Assembly (NCBI GenBank): GCA_002306815.1
Contig: DBTA01000036.1
Span: forward strand, 141,442-205,441
Length of the DNA: 64,000 nt
Source: Dehalococcoidia bacterium UBA1328
Lineage (GTDB): Bacteria > Chloroflexota > Dehalococcoidia > Lucifugimonadales > Lucifugimonadaceae
Direction of reading: 5' to 3'
Shown here: positions 43,603-52,548 of the stretch, piece by piece
Layout: every line of letters begins with the position of its first letter
Position numbering within the stretch: the first letter of the stretch is position 1
Position numbers and translations under genes: made by a program
The notes under the pieces: generated by a model
Seen by the model: only the letters and a program-made list of their open reading frames with translations
Databases searched by the model: none
Told to the model about the DNA's origin: nothing

Positions 43603-45065
43603 GTTGAAGCGAACGACGCACTGGCTTCAGCGATCGAACCAAACGAACCGTCAGCGACCGCTGCACACAATGCTGCGCCGATAGCCGCTTCCTCGTTGTG
43701 TCGACCTAGTTTAAGATGCATTCTCATCTCGGTCTCGATCGATTCTCGTAAGACCGGGTTCAGCTTCAAGCCGTTTCCTGATCCGACAAGGACCGAACGC
43801 TCACTCGCTCCAAGACTTACCGCTTCTCGATACGAATCAGAAAGTTGTGCTGCCATTGCTTCGAAAAGCGAACGAGCCATGTGACCGGGAGTCAACGTGC
43901 CCGGGGTTATGTTACGGACTGCGGCTTTTGCCAGTGGGTTACTTCTAGATCCGGTGAACAGCGGATCAAATTCCATACCTTCGGCACCCGCCGGTACCTC
44001 GCTCGCTAGTTCCACAAGTCGTTCGTATAAAACGTCGGGATCAAGCTCATAACCGGCAATCACTCGGCAGGCGTTGTTGAAGAAATTTCGAAGGGTTCGG
44101 AAAGTCCTGCCACCGACAACTCCAACACCCGCTAACAAATATCCGCTTTGAACAAATGGTCGGAGTTCAAGCCACCCTCGTGGAGTAGGCTGATCGACGT
44201 ATACGGACGCTTGCCCACCTGTTCCAACGTTTATCGCAACTGTGTTGTCGTAGTCGGCAACCGTCCCGGCAAAGCTGCACTGGTGATCGCCAGATGCGAC
44301 CGAGACCGGGATTCCTGCGATAGCACCGAGCTTTTCAGCCATCTCACGTGTGAGTGTTCCAGCAGGTGTGCATGAATCTGCAAGTTCGATAAATAGAGAT
44401 TTATCTAGACCGAGTGACTCTATCAGTCCATCGTTCCAGCTCATTTTAGAGAGGTCATAAACTCCCCATCCCACAGCGTCCGTCGGGTCGCTAACAGGGC
44501 GCGTTCCTGTTAGTCGAGAAACAACAAATTCTGGTGCAGTCGTTCCGTGAACTCCTGAATCAGCATCGGGAAGTTCATTGTTTACTCTCAGCCAATACAG
44601 GTTTGGTGCGGTATATCCAGTGACGATTGGGCAACCGGTGTCTTCGAAGGCGGGTAGTCCACCGTCTTCGGTCTCGGCATTGCCAAGCTCGCCCATTGCT
44701 TCCAGATAGGAACGATTCTGACCAGCCAGGGAGTCTTTAGAGCGTTGATCCTGCCACGAGATGAAATTGCCGACCGTGTTCAGTTCTCTGTCTAGCAGTT
44801 GCAGCCCCTGTTGCTGACCCGTCACTCCAATTGCAGCCGGTTGTGCACCTGTTTGTTCGATCAAATAGCGGGCGTTCTCAATCGCGAGCAGCGCCATTCG
44901 GTCGAGATCCCATTCGGACCTGCCGATCTTCTTGTCTGCTGGCGAAGTAACCTCAGCAGTATTTGCCGCGGTCGACGATCCAACGAGTGATTTCGATTCA
45001 ATATCGATAATTGCCGCCGTAACCGAGGTCGAACCAACATCAATCGAAAGGTAGTAATTAGGCAT
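43599..45065 (-). CDS. FGGY-family carbohydrate kinase (sedoheptulokinase/xylulokinase-like)
   Basis: Sugar kinase of 488 residues with two actin-like halves. Phosphate 1 loop: YYLSIDVGSTSVTAAIIDI. The substrate region is IGVTGQQQGLQLLD, then NFISWQDQRS. The catalytic Asp is in SVASGDHQCSF; the phosphate 2 loop is INVGTGGQASV. C-terminal LVGSGNGLKLNPVLRE is the FGGY-type end block. ELRPFVQSGYLLAGVGVVGG resembles sedoheptulokinases more than typical xylulokinases, but the substrate is uncertain. TAAACT (45077 down to 45072) ends six bases before the ATG, as at ffh. It lies downstream of enolase paralog 2 on the same strand. Confidence 0.85.
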   Translation of the reverse strand: MPNYYLSIDVGSTSVTAAIIDIESKSLVGSSTAANTAEVTSPADKKIGRSEWDLDRMALLAIENARYLIEQTGAQPAAIGVTGQQQGLQLLDRELNTVGNFISWQDQRSKDSLAGQNRSYLEAMGELGNAETEDGGLPAFEDTGCPIVTGYTAPNLYWLRVNNELPDADSGVHGTTAPEFVVSRLTGTRPVSDPTDAVGWGVYDLSKMSWNDGLIESLGLDKSLFIELADSCTPAGTLTREMAEKLGAIAGIPVSVASGDHQCSFAGTVADYDNTVAINVGTGGQASVYVDQPTPRGWLELRPFVQSGYLLAGVGVVGGRTFRTLRNFFNNACRVIAGYELDPDVLYERLVELASEVPAGAEGMEFDPLFTGSRSNPLAKAAVRNITPGTLTPGHMARSLFEAMAAQLSDSYREAVSLGASERSVLVGSGNGLKLNPVLRESIETEMRMHLKLGRHNEEAAIGAALCAAVADGSFGSIAEASASFAST

Positions 45066-45203
45066 CGCCTTAGTTTATTTAGCGAGAGAAGGCATAGGCG
45101 ACCGATTTCGAGAATCCAAGCGGCCCGCGACAATTCCGATCACTTTATGAATTATGGCTTTGCACCCTTATCGCTGCGAGTGAAGGAGAGCGAAGTTCCC
45201 AAC

Positions 45204-46442
45204 TCATCCACCATTGGCATCTTGACCGTTCGGAACTTCGGGTGAGAAGAAGTGGCTCACTCTCTGCCCCGGGTCTGTAAAGCCGACCGCGTTCCAACGA
45301 TAAGCTTCAGTTGTCGACTCAACGTGTAAGTCCGATCTATCGAAAACTTCGCTTTTTAACCGAGTCCCCAGTCCCGGCCCCTCGGGAGCGTGAAGATATC
45401 CATCACTCACGACGATGTTCGGCTCTATGAACTTGTCGTACCATCCGCGGTAGTACGCCCTGTTAGTTTCTTGGATCATCACGTTCGGTACGTTCATTGA
45501 AATGTGAGCGCATGCAAAAACATTAATCGGTCCAGTCCAATCGTGGGGAGCGATCGAAGTCTGATAAGTCTCAGCAAGCGTGGCAATTTTCTTCGTTTCC
45601 GATATACCGCCCGTCCAGATTAGATCAGGCATTACAATTTCAGCTGAACCGTTTTCGATGTACTCGCGAAATTCGAAACGAGTCATTAATCGCTCAGCCG
45701 CGCAGATCGGAGCTTTAGTCTCCTGAGCAAGCTTCAGGTGAGCGGCTGCGTTAACCGGATGAATCATTTCCTCCTGCCAGAGGATGTCGTACTCATCCAT
45801 TGCCTGAGTAATGCGAATGGCAGGCGCCAGTGACCACTGTCCGCCGCCATCATGGGCGATCTCGATTTGATCGCCGAGAGCCTTACGCTGCTTGGCGAGT
45901 GGAGCCAGTCCTTTCCGGATTTGTTTTGCGGACACGAAATTTCCGTCTGACTCTGCCGCATACGGAGCCATGTAGTAGCTCTTGACCGCAGTTATACCGT
46001 CGTCAATTAAGCTCTGAAGAAAACCGACCGGATCACGTTGCTCAAACTCGTTGTCCTGCCACTCACCGTAACTTCCGATCGTATTGTAAATGCGGATTTT
46101 GTCTCGGCATTTACCACCCAGCAGGTTGTAGATAGGTTGATCCAGTGCCTGACCAACTATGTCCCAGAGGGCAATATCGATCGCGGATAAAGCTCTTAGT
46201 TCAGCGCCTGAGTAGGTGAAGATCCCGGCGAGTTTAAAAAGCTCATCCCAGATTCCTTCACGGTCCATCGGATTACGACCGATCAGTGTTGGCCCGTATA
46301 TTTCGTGAACAACAGCGGCGACTGACTTTGGCAGATACCACGTTTCACCCAGTCCGATTTCGCCTGAGTCGGTATGAATACGAACCCAGCACATTTGCCA
46401 GAATTCATCAACGTGAACGGTTTCGACTTTGGTGATTTTCAT
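45204..46442 (-). CDS. Enolase-superfamily sugar-acid dehydratase, mandelate racemase subgroup (paralog 2)
   Basis: A 412-residue enolase-superfamily enzyme. The capping domain ends ALWDIVGQAL and NLLGGKCRD. Barrel ligands: Asp198 in AHDGGGQW, Glu224 in LWQEEM, Glu250 in CAAERLMTRFEF; then Asp273 in MPDLIWTGGISE and His300 in APHDWTGP form the His-Asp dyad of the mandelate racemase subgroup. The pattern is near galactonate/mannonate-type dehydratases, though the usual DxH at the first metal is DGG here. The long C-terminal tail (about 390-412) is Ser/Gly/Asn-rich. Likely operon with the FGGY kinase downstream. Confidence 0.87.
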   Translation of the reverse strand: MKITKVETVHVDEFWQMCWVRIHTDSGEIGLGETWYLPKSVAAVVHEIYGPTLIGRNPMDREGIWDELFKLAGIFTYSGAELRALSAIDIALWDIVGQALDQPIYNLLGGKCRDKIRIYNTIGSYGEWQDNEFEQRDPVGFLQSLIDDGITAVKSYYMAPYAAESDGNFVSAKQIRKGLAPLAKQRKALGDQIEIAHDGGGQWSLAPAIRITQAMDEYDILWQEEMIHPVNAAAHLKLAQETKAPICAAERLMTRFEFREYIENGSAEIVMPDLIWTGGISETKKIATLAETYQTSIAPHDWTGPINVFACAHISMNVPNVMIQETNRAYYRGWYDKFIEPNIVVSDGYLHAPEGPGLGTRLKSEVFDRSDLHVESTTEAYRWNAVGFTDPGQRVSHFFSPEVPNGQDANGG

Positions 46443-46526
46443 GTTCTTGCCAGTCGCTAGTTTTCAGGTCGCAGAAATATACGCCTTTAGCGTACTCAAG
46501 AACACGAATAGGAGCACAGAGTTATC

Positions 46527-46640
46527 GGATCCCTCCCTCAGGGAGAGGGCTGGGATGTGGGTCGCTCGCTTATTTAGGCAGGTAAGGAAGAGGGGTCCAA
46601 CCCGCCTTCTAACTCCCCATCTTCAAGGTAGGGAGGAAAC
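46527..46640. repeat. Palindrome-rich intergenic element
   Basis: The segment holds CCCTCCCTCAGGGAGAGGG and later CCCCATCTTCAAGGTAGGGA, both self-complementary in part, resembling the short palindromic intergenic elements found dispersed in many bacterial chromosomes. It lies upstream of enolase paralog 2. No second copy was found in the window, so repeat status is inferred from form alone. Confidence 0.35.
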
Positions 46641-46661
46641 GCTATGTGCTTTCGGGTGACT

Positions 46662-47675
46662 CTATCGAACGCCGTCGAGAACGATGTCAAACACGAGATC
46701 GGCGTTTGGTGGGATTACTCCAGCCGAGCCCCCTGCACCGTATCCCTGGTCGGAAGGAATGTAGACCCTACGCTGACCACCAACGGACATTCCAAGAATA
46801 GCGTCACGGAATCCAGGAATCACGCCACCGACCGGGAACGAAGTTGACTGTCCACGCGCATACGAGGAATCGAAAACACAACCGTCAGACGCAAGCCATC
46901 CGGTGTAGTGAACATCAACTGTCTGGCTCGGATCCGGAGTTGCTCCGTCGCCAACAGTGATGTCGAACACACGAATGCCTGAAGGCTGATCCACGTACTG
47001 GTCGTCCGTTACATCTTCGAATTGAGGAGCTGAATCCGGATAACCAGGGTTGTCACAAGACACGATTGACCCTCCTTCGGGCGTTGCGGTTGGAACTGGT
47101 GTAGCGGTTGCCTCGGCAGCGACCTGCGTTGCTGTTGCAATCGCATCTGCTGGGGTCAGCACACTCACAAGTTCAATTTCGAAAGTAAGAGTTGCATTCG
47201 GCGGAATTACCGGTGGCGAACCAAGTTCTCGGTAAGCGAAATCGGGCGGAATCTCTACACGTCGAACACCGCCGGGTGCCATCGTCAGCATAGCCTGGCG
47301 CCATCCAGGAATCAGTGCAACCAGTAGAAGTTCGGTAGAACTGCCACGAGTGTACGACGAGTCAAAAACACAGCCATCTTCCAGCCAACCCGTGTAGTTC
47401 ACGGTGACTAGGTCTTCAATAGTTGGCGGAGTGCCTTCACCGACAACACGATCGAACACCTTCACGGCGTCAGCGGTGCCTTCGAGTTGATCGCTTTTCA
47501 CATCGGCGAACACCGGTGCGTCAGAGGGGTACACGTCGTTCTGGCAAAGAGATGCATCCACAGTCGGTGCCATCACGGGAATCTCGACATTGTCGGGGTT
47601 CTTACCCGCTGCCTGGCACGCAGTTACAGCGATTAGCGCGAGCATCCCCACAACTATCCATATTCGTTTCGACAT
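46662..47675 (-). CDS. Lipoprotein with two FKBP-type peptidyl-prolyl isomerase domains
   Basis: About 337 residues, exported and lipid-anchored: signal MSKRIWIVVGMLALIAVTAC with the modified Cys at residue 20. Two FKBP domains follow in tandem, each starting with VTVNYTGWLEDGCVFDSSY or VDVHYTGWLASDGCVFDSSY and ending with VIPPNATLTFEIEL or VIPPNADLVFDIVL. An Ala/Thr/Pro-rich linker separates them. The second domain keeps IPGFRDAILGMSVGGQRR and the YGAGG loop; the first is more divergent (WRQAML, AYREL). The likely role is folding of exported proteins. ATG 47675 is chosen; TTG 47687 adds four residues. Confidence 0.88.
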   Translation of the reverse strand: MSKRIWIVVGMLALIAVTACQAAGKNPDNVEIPVMAPTVDASLCQNDVYPSDAPVFADVKSDQLEGTADAVKVFDRVVGEGTPPTIEDLVTVNYTGWLEDGCVFDSSYTRGSSTELLLVALIPGWRQAMLTMAPGGVRRVEIPPDFAYRELGSPPVIPPNATLTFEIELVSVLTPADAIATATQVAAEATATPVPTATPEGGSIVSCDNPGYPDSAPQFEDVTDDQYVDQPSGIRVFDITVGDGATPDPSQTVDVHYTGWLASDGCVFDSSYARGQSTSFPVGGVIPGFRDAILGMSVGGQRRVYIPSDQGYGAGGSAGVIPPNADLVFDIVLDGVR

Positions 47676-47752
47676 CACACTTTTCAATTCGAAATATCCC
47701 TCTCGGCGGTTTGGATTACGATCGTCAATCCGATTCGTAAACGTCTTATTGT

Positions 47753-48508
47753 CTACTTAATTACCGACTTAGCGTTACCGACGAACTGATCGTAGCCACT
47801 GCCAATCCATGACCCAACTCCTGTCATGAAAAAGCGAACACCCATTTCTGCGTACGCAGCGACGTTTTCGTTTGTTGCCAGTGCCCCAGCATGTTTACCC
47901 GCAGCGACGATTCGCGAGAGCGAATCGTTAATTTTCTCTACGACATCGGGGTGGTCCAGTTCACCCATGTGACCCATTGAAGCTGCGAAATCTGAAGGTG
48001 CAACGAAGAATACGTCGATTCCGTCTACGGCAATGATTTCGTCGAGGTTATCCCAAGCGACGATGTCTTCAATCAAGACGACCAATAGTGTTTCGTCGTT
48101 CGCTTTGTCGAAGTAATTATCTACTGCATAACCCTGTCGACTGGTGAACATTCCGCGCTTGCCTACGGGCGTGAACTTGCCGCCTTCAACTACGTTTCTG
48201 GCCTCGCCGGCGTTGTTCACGTGGGGAACTACGATTCCTTGGGCACCTCGGTCAAGCGTTCGATAAATCAGTCCCTGTTCGTTGAGGTTGATTCGCGCGA
48301 CTGAAGTCATGCCCCAAAGATCACATGCTCGCGTCAGGTTGCCTAGTTCGCTTGCCTCGGCGGAACCATGCTCGCCTTCAAGCCAAATACCGTCGAATCC
48401 TAGAGGGCCGACCGCATCAATGTCGTCCGGGTGTGTAATGCCGCTGACAATCGTCACGATCTCGCCATTTTTGAGTTTCTGCTTGGCGCGGTTAATCCTG
48501 AGTTCCAC
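47753..48508 (-). CDS. HpcH/HpaI-family aldolase
   Basis: Metal-dependent class II pyruvate aldolase family, about 251 residues; such enzymes cleave 2-keto-3-deoxy or 4-hydroxy-2-oxo acids to pyruvate and an aldehyde. FDGIWLEGEHG carries the acidic and His residues near the metal, GAQGIVVPHVNNAGEARNVV is the conserved strand and helix, and VVLIEDIVAWDNLDEIIAVD holds the metal-binding Glu. VDVFFVAPSDFAASMGH-like text (GIDVFFVAPSDFAASMGH) is the C-terminal Asp block. GTG 48508 preceded by GGGGG is preferred; a longer frame to 48571 adds 21 unrelated residues. It supplies the cleavage step expected after the dehydratases nearby. Confidence 0.85.
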   Translation of the reverse strand: MELRINRAKQKLKNGEIVTIVSGITHPDDIDAVGPLGFDGIWLEGEHGSAEASELGNLTRACDLWGMTSVARINLNEQGLIYRTLDRGAQGIVVPHVNNAGEARNVVEGGKFTPVGKRGMFTSRQGYAVDNYFDKANDETLLVVLIEDIVAWDNLDEIIAVDGIDVFFVAPSDFAASMGHMGELDHPDVVEKINDSLSRIVAAGKHAGALATNENVAAYAEMGVRFFMTGVGSWIGSGYDQFVGNAKSVIK

Positions 48509-48604
48509 TTGAGTTGCCCCCGGTATCACGGTTTGAGCTTGATATTTGTCGACCCTGCAAAAAGAGCCCACGGAATTCTAACCCGATGCTTACAAGTTCG
48601 GGTA

Positions 48605-49966
48605 TTAGCTGCCAGCACCGTGGCAGCGTTTGAACTTTTTACCTGAATCGCAAGGACACATATCGTTGCGCCCAACGCCTGCATATGGGTCTCCAGAGCC
48701 CGTCGTTTCCGGCATGGATCGGGTTTTCTCCATGATGTTTGCCGCCGGTCGACCGCTGCGAAGCTCGGTCACCATCGCCTTCATGTAAGACTCTGTGTGA
48801 CCGAAGAATTTTTTGTATCCCGCGCACAGATAGTTTAGGCCATCTTCGCCATCAGGAGTTTTGATGAACCGCTGTTTCGGACACCCGCCGTTGCAGGCAA
48901 AGCGGAACTCACACGATCGGCAGTACTCAGGTAGCGTATCTCGCTTGTCGGTTCCGAACTTGCGCTGCTGAGGTGACTCCGCCATTTCACGAATCGTTGT
49001 GTCTGCGACGTTCCCGAGGTTGTACTCTGGGTAAACAAAGTGGTCGCATGAGTAAACATCCCCGTTGTGCTCAATGATCATTGCGTCGCCACATGTTTCG
49101 GCAAAAATACACAACCCGGGGTTCTGACCCATCCACCCGGCGAGCGTGGTGTCGAATATTTGGACAAAGTACTGACCTATGTCGTTTCTAACCCACTGGT
49201 CGAACACACCGTTGAGGAAATTACCGTACTGCTCGGATCCTACTGACCACTCGGTAACGGTTGCACCATCTCGGAACTCAGGACCGACCAGTTGGAGGAA
49301 GTGAGCGGGCAGTTTTTCGGCAACTCGTTCGACAATCGGGATGAACTGCAGAAAGTGACTTCCGACTTCACGGGTTAGGAATTGGTAGAGCTCCTTTGGG
49401 TGATCCGCGTTGTGCTTGTGCAGCACCGTGAGCGTGTTGAACTCGACCTTGTGTCGCTTCAGCACCTCAATTCCTGCCATCACCTTGTGCCAGGTAGGCT
49501 CCCCTCCACGTCCTACTCGGTACCGATTATGAATATCTTCAGGTCCATCGATCGAAACACCAATCAAGAACTTGTTTTCGTCAAGAAATTCACCCCACTC
49601 ATCATCGATCAGAATGGCGTTTGTCTGGAAAGCGTTCGTAATTTGCTTCTTGCCGGCGTATTTATTTTGAAGCTCGACCGCCTTTTTGTAGAAATCTAGT
49701 CCGAGAAGTGTCGGCTCTCCACCTTGCCAGGCGAAGTTCACGACAGGGATGTCGTTCGCTTCGATGTACTGTTTTACATACGCTTCGAGCTCTTCGTTAC
49801 CCATCTTCCAGGCGCCACGAGCTTTGTCCGGATACAACTTCTCCTTTTCGAGGTAGAAGCAGTAGGTGCAATCAATGTTGCAAATGGCACCACTTGGTTT
49901 CGCCATTACGTGAACGGCGAGCGGTCGATTCATTGCGGGTCGAAATTGAGGTTGGGTGGTTGTCAT
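48605..49966 (-). CDS. Radical SAM anaerobic sulfatase maturase-like enzyme with SEC-C tail
   Basis: A 453-residue radical SAM/SPASM protein of the anSME group, which converts an active-site Cys or Ser of sulfatases to formylglycine. The radical SAM cluster is CNIDCTYC (Cys29, 33, 36), followed by FAWQGGEPTLLGLDFY. SPASM Cys are in FAETCGDAMI, VYSCDHFVYPEYNLG and YCRSCEFRFACNGGCPKQRF. The C-terminus has a SEC-C zinc motif (NDMCPCDSGKKFKRCHG), as seen in some maturases. No sulfatase gene is in the window, so its client is elsewhere or differs. TAGAAT lies 12 bases before the ATG. Confidence 0.92.
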   Translation of the reverse strand: MTTTQPQFRPAMNRPLAVHVMAKPSGAICNIDCTYCFYLEKEKLYPDKARGAWKMGNEELEAYVKQYIEANDIPVVNFAWQGGEPTLLGLDFYKKAVELQNKYAGKKQITNAFQTNAILIDDEWGEFLDENKFLIGVSIDGPEDIHNRYRVGRGGEPTWHKVMAGIEVLKRHKVEFNTLTVLHKHNADHPKELYQFLTREVGSHFLQFIPIVERVAEKLPAHFLQLVGPEFRDGATVTEWSVGSEQYGNFLNGVFDQWVRNDIGQYFVQIFDTTLAGWMGQNPGLCIFAETCGDAMIIEHNGDVYSCDHFVYPEYNLGNVADTTIREMAESPQQRKFGTDKRDTLPEYCRSCEFRFACNGGCPKQRFIKTPDGEDGLNYLCAGYKKFFGHTESYMKAMVTELRSGRPAANIMEKTRSMPETTGSGDPYAGVGRNDMCPCDSGKKFKRCHGAGS

Positions 49967-50055
49967 GCGTGACAGCGAATTCTATCTGGCGCGAATGGTG
50001 TGCGGTGGAGAGTTGTGAAGTAGGGTTGTTAAAGCGAGTTGTGTGACTACCGCTT

Positions 50056-50083
50056 TCACTCCTAGCAATGACAGGGGTGGTAG
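50056..50083 (+). repeat. Partial copy of the dispersed repeat (copy D)
   Basis: TCACTCCTAGCAATGACAGG matches the right half of the repeat at 1236-1308 and 11153-11225; the left half is missing. Confidence 0.5.
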
Positions 50084-50126
50084 CTCAGATTCTGGAGGAT
50101 GGTCCAACGTGTACCTCCAATACTCG

Positions 50127-50951
50127 CTACGGGAACCACAGCCTTTCTGCTGTGCCGCCCAGAATTTGCTCCTGCTCCCATTGCGAGAGTCCTAGCTCGT
50201 CGGTGAACAAACTTAGGTTTTGCACGTAGGTGGTGCCTTTCGACCAAAGAGCGTTAGGAAAGTTTGATCCCCATACGCAGCGTTCTGGGCCGAACGCATC
50301 TATTACTCGTTTCAATGGCACGTGCATGTCTTCGTGCGGATAAACACGTGCGGAACCGTGGGTGCCGCTGGTCAGTTTCGCGTGAATATTCGGCTGGTGA
50401 GCCAGCCGTTCGAGCGCGATAAGCGTTTCTTCAGTTTTACGCACGGTGTTCAGCATGAAGCAGTGATCGATCACGATGTTGAGTTCGTCGAATTGCCGAG
50501 ACATCAACTCAATCTCGTAAAGGCGACCGAGATCGTCCGTCACCATGCAGTTCACTGTGATTCCGAGATCACGCGCTAGAATGCACAATTTACGAACGGC
50601 TATTGAACTGATCTGCCCGTTCTGATCGGATGTGCCTCGAAGACCGCGAATAGAGTAGTTTTGGACCGCATCCTGTAGAACTTCGTGATGCTGAGGATTG
50701 TCAGGACTCAGCGTCACAACTCCGGTTGCCCACTCGGAGTATTGCTTCGTCGAATCCATCACATATCGATTGTCCCAACCGTAGAACGTACCCGTATGGA
50801 TGAACACGGCGCGCGATACACCCGCATCTTCCATTTTCTCCTTTAGATCCTCGGCAGAAGCCGGCTCACCAGGATTCCACGGATCCTCGATAGTCGGATA
50901 TTTCTCTCAATCCTCAGAATAAATATGCGGATGTGCGTCAATGATGTTCAT
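50127..50951 (-). pseudogene. Amidohydrolase with an in-frame TGA at codon 15
   Basis: TIM-barrel amidohydrolase (amidohydro_2-like). From ATG 50951 the frame reads MNIIDAHPHIYSED, then TGA (50909 down to 50907), then EKYPTIEDPWNPGEPASAED and a fully open 235-residue frame to 50127. The HxH metal motif (DAHPH) lies before the stop. Downstream are AGVSRAVFIHTGTFYGWDNR, VIDHCFMLN and CVWGSNFPNALWS, all family-like, with no other damage. A recent nonsense mutation, a sequencing error or a second start at ATG 50834 are the options. The last would lose the metal motif. Confidence 0.75.
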
Positions 50952-50998
50952 GGTGACCGCAATTTATCACTGATTGTTAAATGTCACGTTGGCGAGAG

Positions 50999-52189
50999 CT
51001 AAAAGCCGGGGCCACGACCTGAGTTCCACACGTGTGCTCTGGCAACCGCTTCGTCGATATCAACACCCCAGCCCGGCTTGGTAGGTACTTGAACCTCACC
51101 GTTCGTGTAGTCGATCGGACCGCCTGTTAGTTCGTCTTTCCAAGGTACATCGTCAATATCGGCTTCCATAATTCGCACGTTCGGCACAGTTGCGCACAGG
51201 TTGATCGAATGCATGGTCGAAAGGTGCGAATAGTAGTTGTGTGGTGCAATGTTCAATTCGTAACTTTCGGCGAGCATTGCAACGTCGCGAGAACGTGCGA
51301 AGCCGTTCCACGGTACGTCGATCATCACATTGTCCATTGATCGATTCTCGAAGTACGGACGATATTCCCTGATTCCAAAAAGATTCTCGCCGGAAGTGAT
51401 TGGCACCATCGTGCCGGCCTTCACTTCGGCCAGTCCTTCTGGTTCGTACATATCGACCTCGACCCACATCGTGTTGAACTGTTCCATCACGTTGCAGATT
51501 TGTCGTGCGGCAAGCGGCTTGAAGTGGAAGTTGAGATCGAGGGCGATTTGAACTTCGCCTTTTGTGCCTTTCGAGAATGCCCCGATGTACTTTTCGAGGT
51601 GTTCGAGGGTTTGCCAGGTAACGTTCTGGTCGGTCGATCCAGACGCACCGCCAAAACCGCCGACGTAAGCGCGCGGCGTTGTTCCCGGGAAGTTGAGATT
51701 AGTTTTTAGTGCCTTAAATCCCTTTTCTCTAACTTCCGCACCTAGTTCAGTCACGGCCTCGAATGAATCCAGAGGTGGTACGCCGATTAGCTCGTTTGCT
51801 CTCACACGAGATGTTCCGCAGTGCGACCAGTAAACCTGCTGGCTTTCACGAGTTGGTCCGCCGAACAGTGAGTAAACAGGAACTCCCAGTGCTTTGCCTT
51901 TTATGTCCCACAAAGCGAGTTCGATTCCAGCAATCGCTTTCGCCGCAATTCCACCCGTTGACTGGCGAGACATGCGGTACATGTCCCAGTAGCGCATTTC
52001 GACGGCCAGCGGGTCTTTGCCATCGAGAATTGGCAGAAAGTCATTCACTGTTCCAACTATGCCGTAGGGATTACGCCCGTCTGACATTTCGCCGTAGCCT
52101 GTAATTCCTTCGTCGGTTCGAACGGCGACAAACTGCCACGGTCGCCATCCGGCATCGACCACAAAAGTATCAATAGCTGTAATTTTCAT
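50999..52189 (-). CDS. Enolase-superfamily enzyme, galactonate dehydratase-like group (paralog 3)
   Basis: A 396-residue enolase-superfamily protein. The capping domain ends LALWDIKGKALG and SLFGGPTRES. Ligands: Asp218 in ALDLNFHF, Glu244 in WVEVDMYEP, Glu268 in TSGENLFG; then Asp291 in MIDVPWNG and His317 in APHNYYSH. The His-Asp dyad residues of the mandelate racemase subgroup are therefore in place, but local sequences around them differ from characterised dehydratases: GENLFG for GExx, and DVPW for PDxxW. An insert of about 30 residues (NFPGTTPRAYVGGFGGASGS) sits in an active-site loop. Substrate unknown. It is followed on the same strand by the amidohydrolase. Confidence 0.85.
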   Translation of the reverse strand: MKITAIDTFVVDAGWRPWQFVAVRTDEGITGYGEMSDGRNPYGIVGTVNDFLPILDGKDPLAVEMRYWDMYRMSRQSTGGIAAKAIAGIELALWDIKGKALGVPVYSLFGGPTRESQQVYWSHCGTSRVRANELIGVPPLDSFEAVTELGAEVREKGFKALKTNLNFPGTTPRAYVGGFGGASGSTDQNVTWQTLEHLEKYIGAFSKGTKGEVQIALDLNFHFKPLAARQICNVMEQFNTMWVEVDMYEPEGLAEVKAGTMVPITSGENLFGIREYRPYFENRSMDNVMIDVPWNGFARSRDVAMLAESYELNIAPHNYYSHLSTMHSINLCATVPNVRIMEADIDDVPWKDELTGGPIDYTNGEVQVPTKPGWGVDIDEAVARAHVWNSGRGPGF

Positions 52190-52548
52190 AGAATTTCACG
52201 GTCTGCTGGATTTGTGTGGCTGATCGTTAACGTCTATTCACGAGAACGTTGGCAGTTTAGAACAGATCGACCGCATTCGGTGATTACGTGCGATCCCCTG
52301 ATCTCCTTCCCGACATTCCGAGGCAATGAGGGGCCTGGTTGTTTGGGGTAGCGCGGGTGAATCCTACAAAGAGATATCTTTTCGCGGTGGATTGCCACGT
52401 CGATTGTTTCTATCTCCTCGCAATCACAAGGGGGGGGGCTCCGTTGTGGTCGCAGAGAAGCTTGAGCAAGGACGTATACTGCCGTCTCTTGAGAGCCTCA
52501 AGGTGGCACTTCGGTTGATGGAGTCGCAGGAATTAGTGCCGTGAGCGC
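52190..52548. other. Gap with repeat copy B and a short coding-like remnant
   Basis: At 52366-52430 the core GGATTGCCACGTCG and CTCCTCGCAATCACA of the dispersed repeat recurs, with one extra base and more differences than copies A and C. At about 52451-52544 on the plus strand a short open stretch (AEKLEQGRILPSLESLKVAL) might be the tail of a lost gene; this is weak. Confidence 0.5.

Noticed and set aside
43328..43684. Plus-strand open frame of 118 codons
   Set aside because: It runs antisense to the decayed gene and the kinase end, and its translation is Arg/Cys-rich with no domain pattern.
50907..50909. Selenocysteine at the TGA of the amidohydrolase
   Set aside because: No selenium machinery is visible, the position is not a known catalytic Cys, and the nearby hairpin is only five base pairs.
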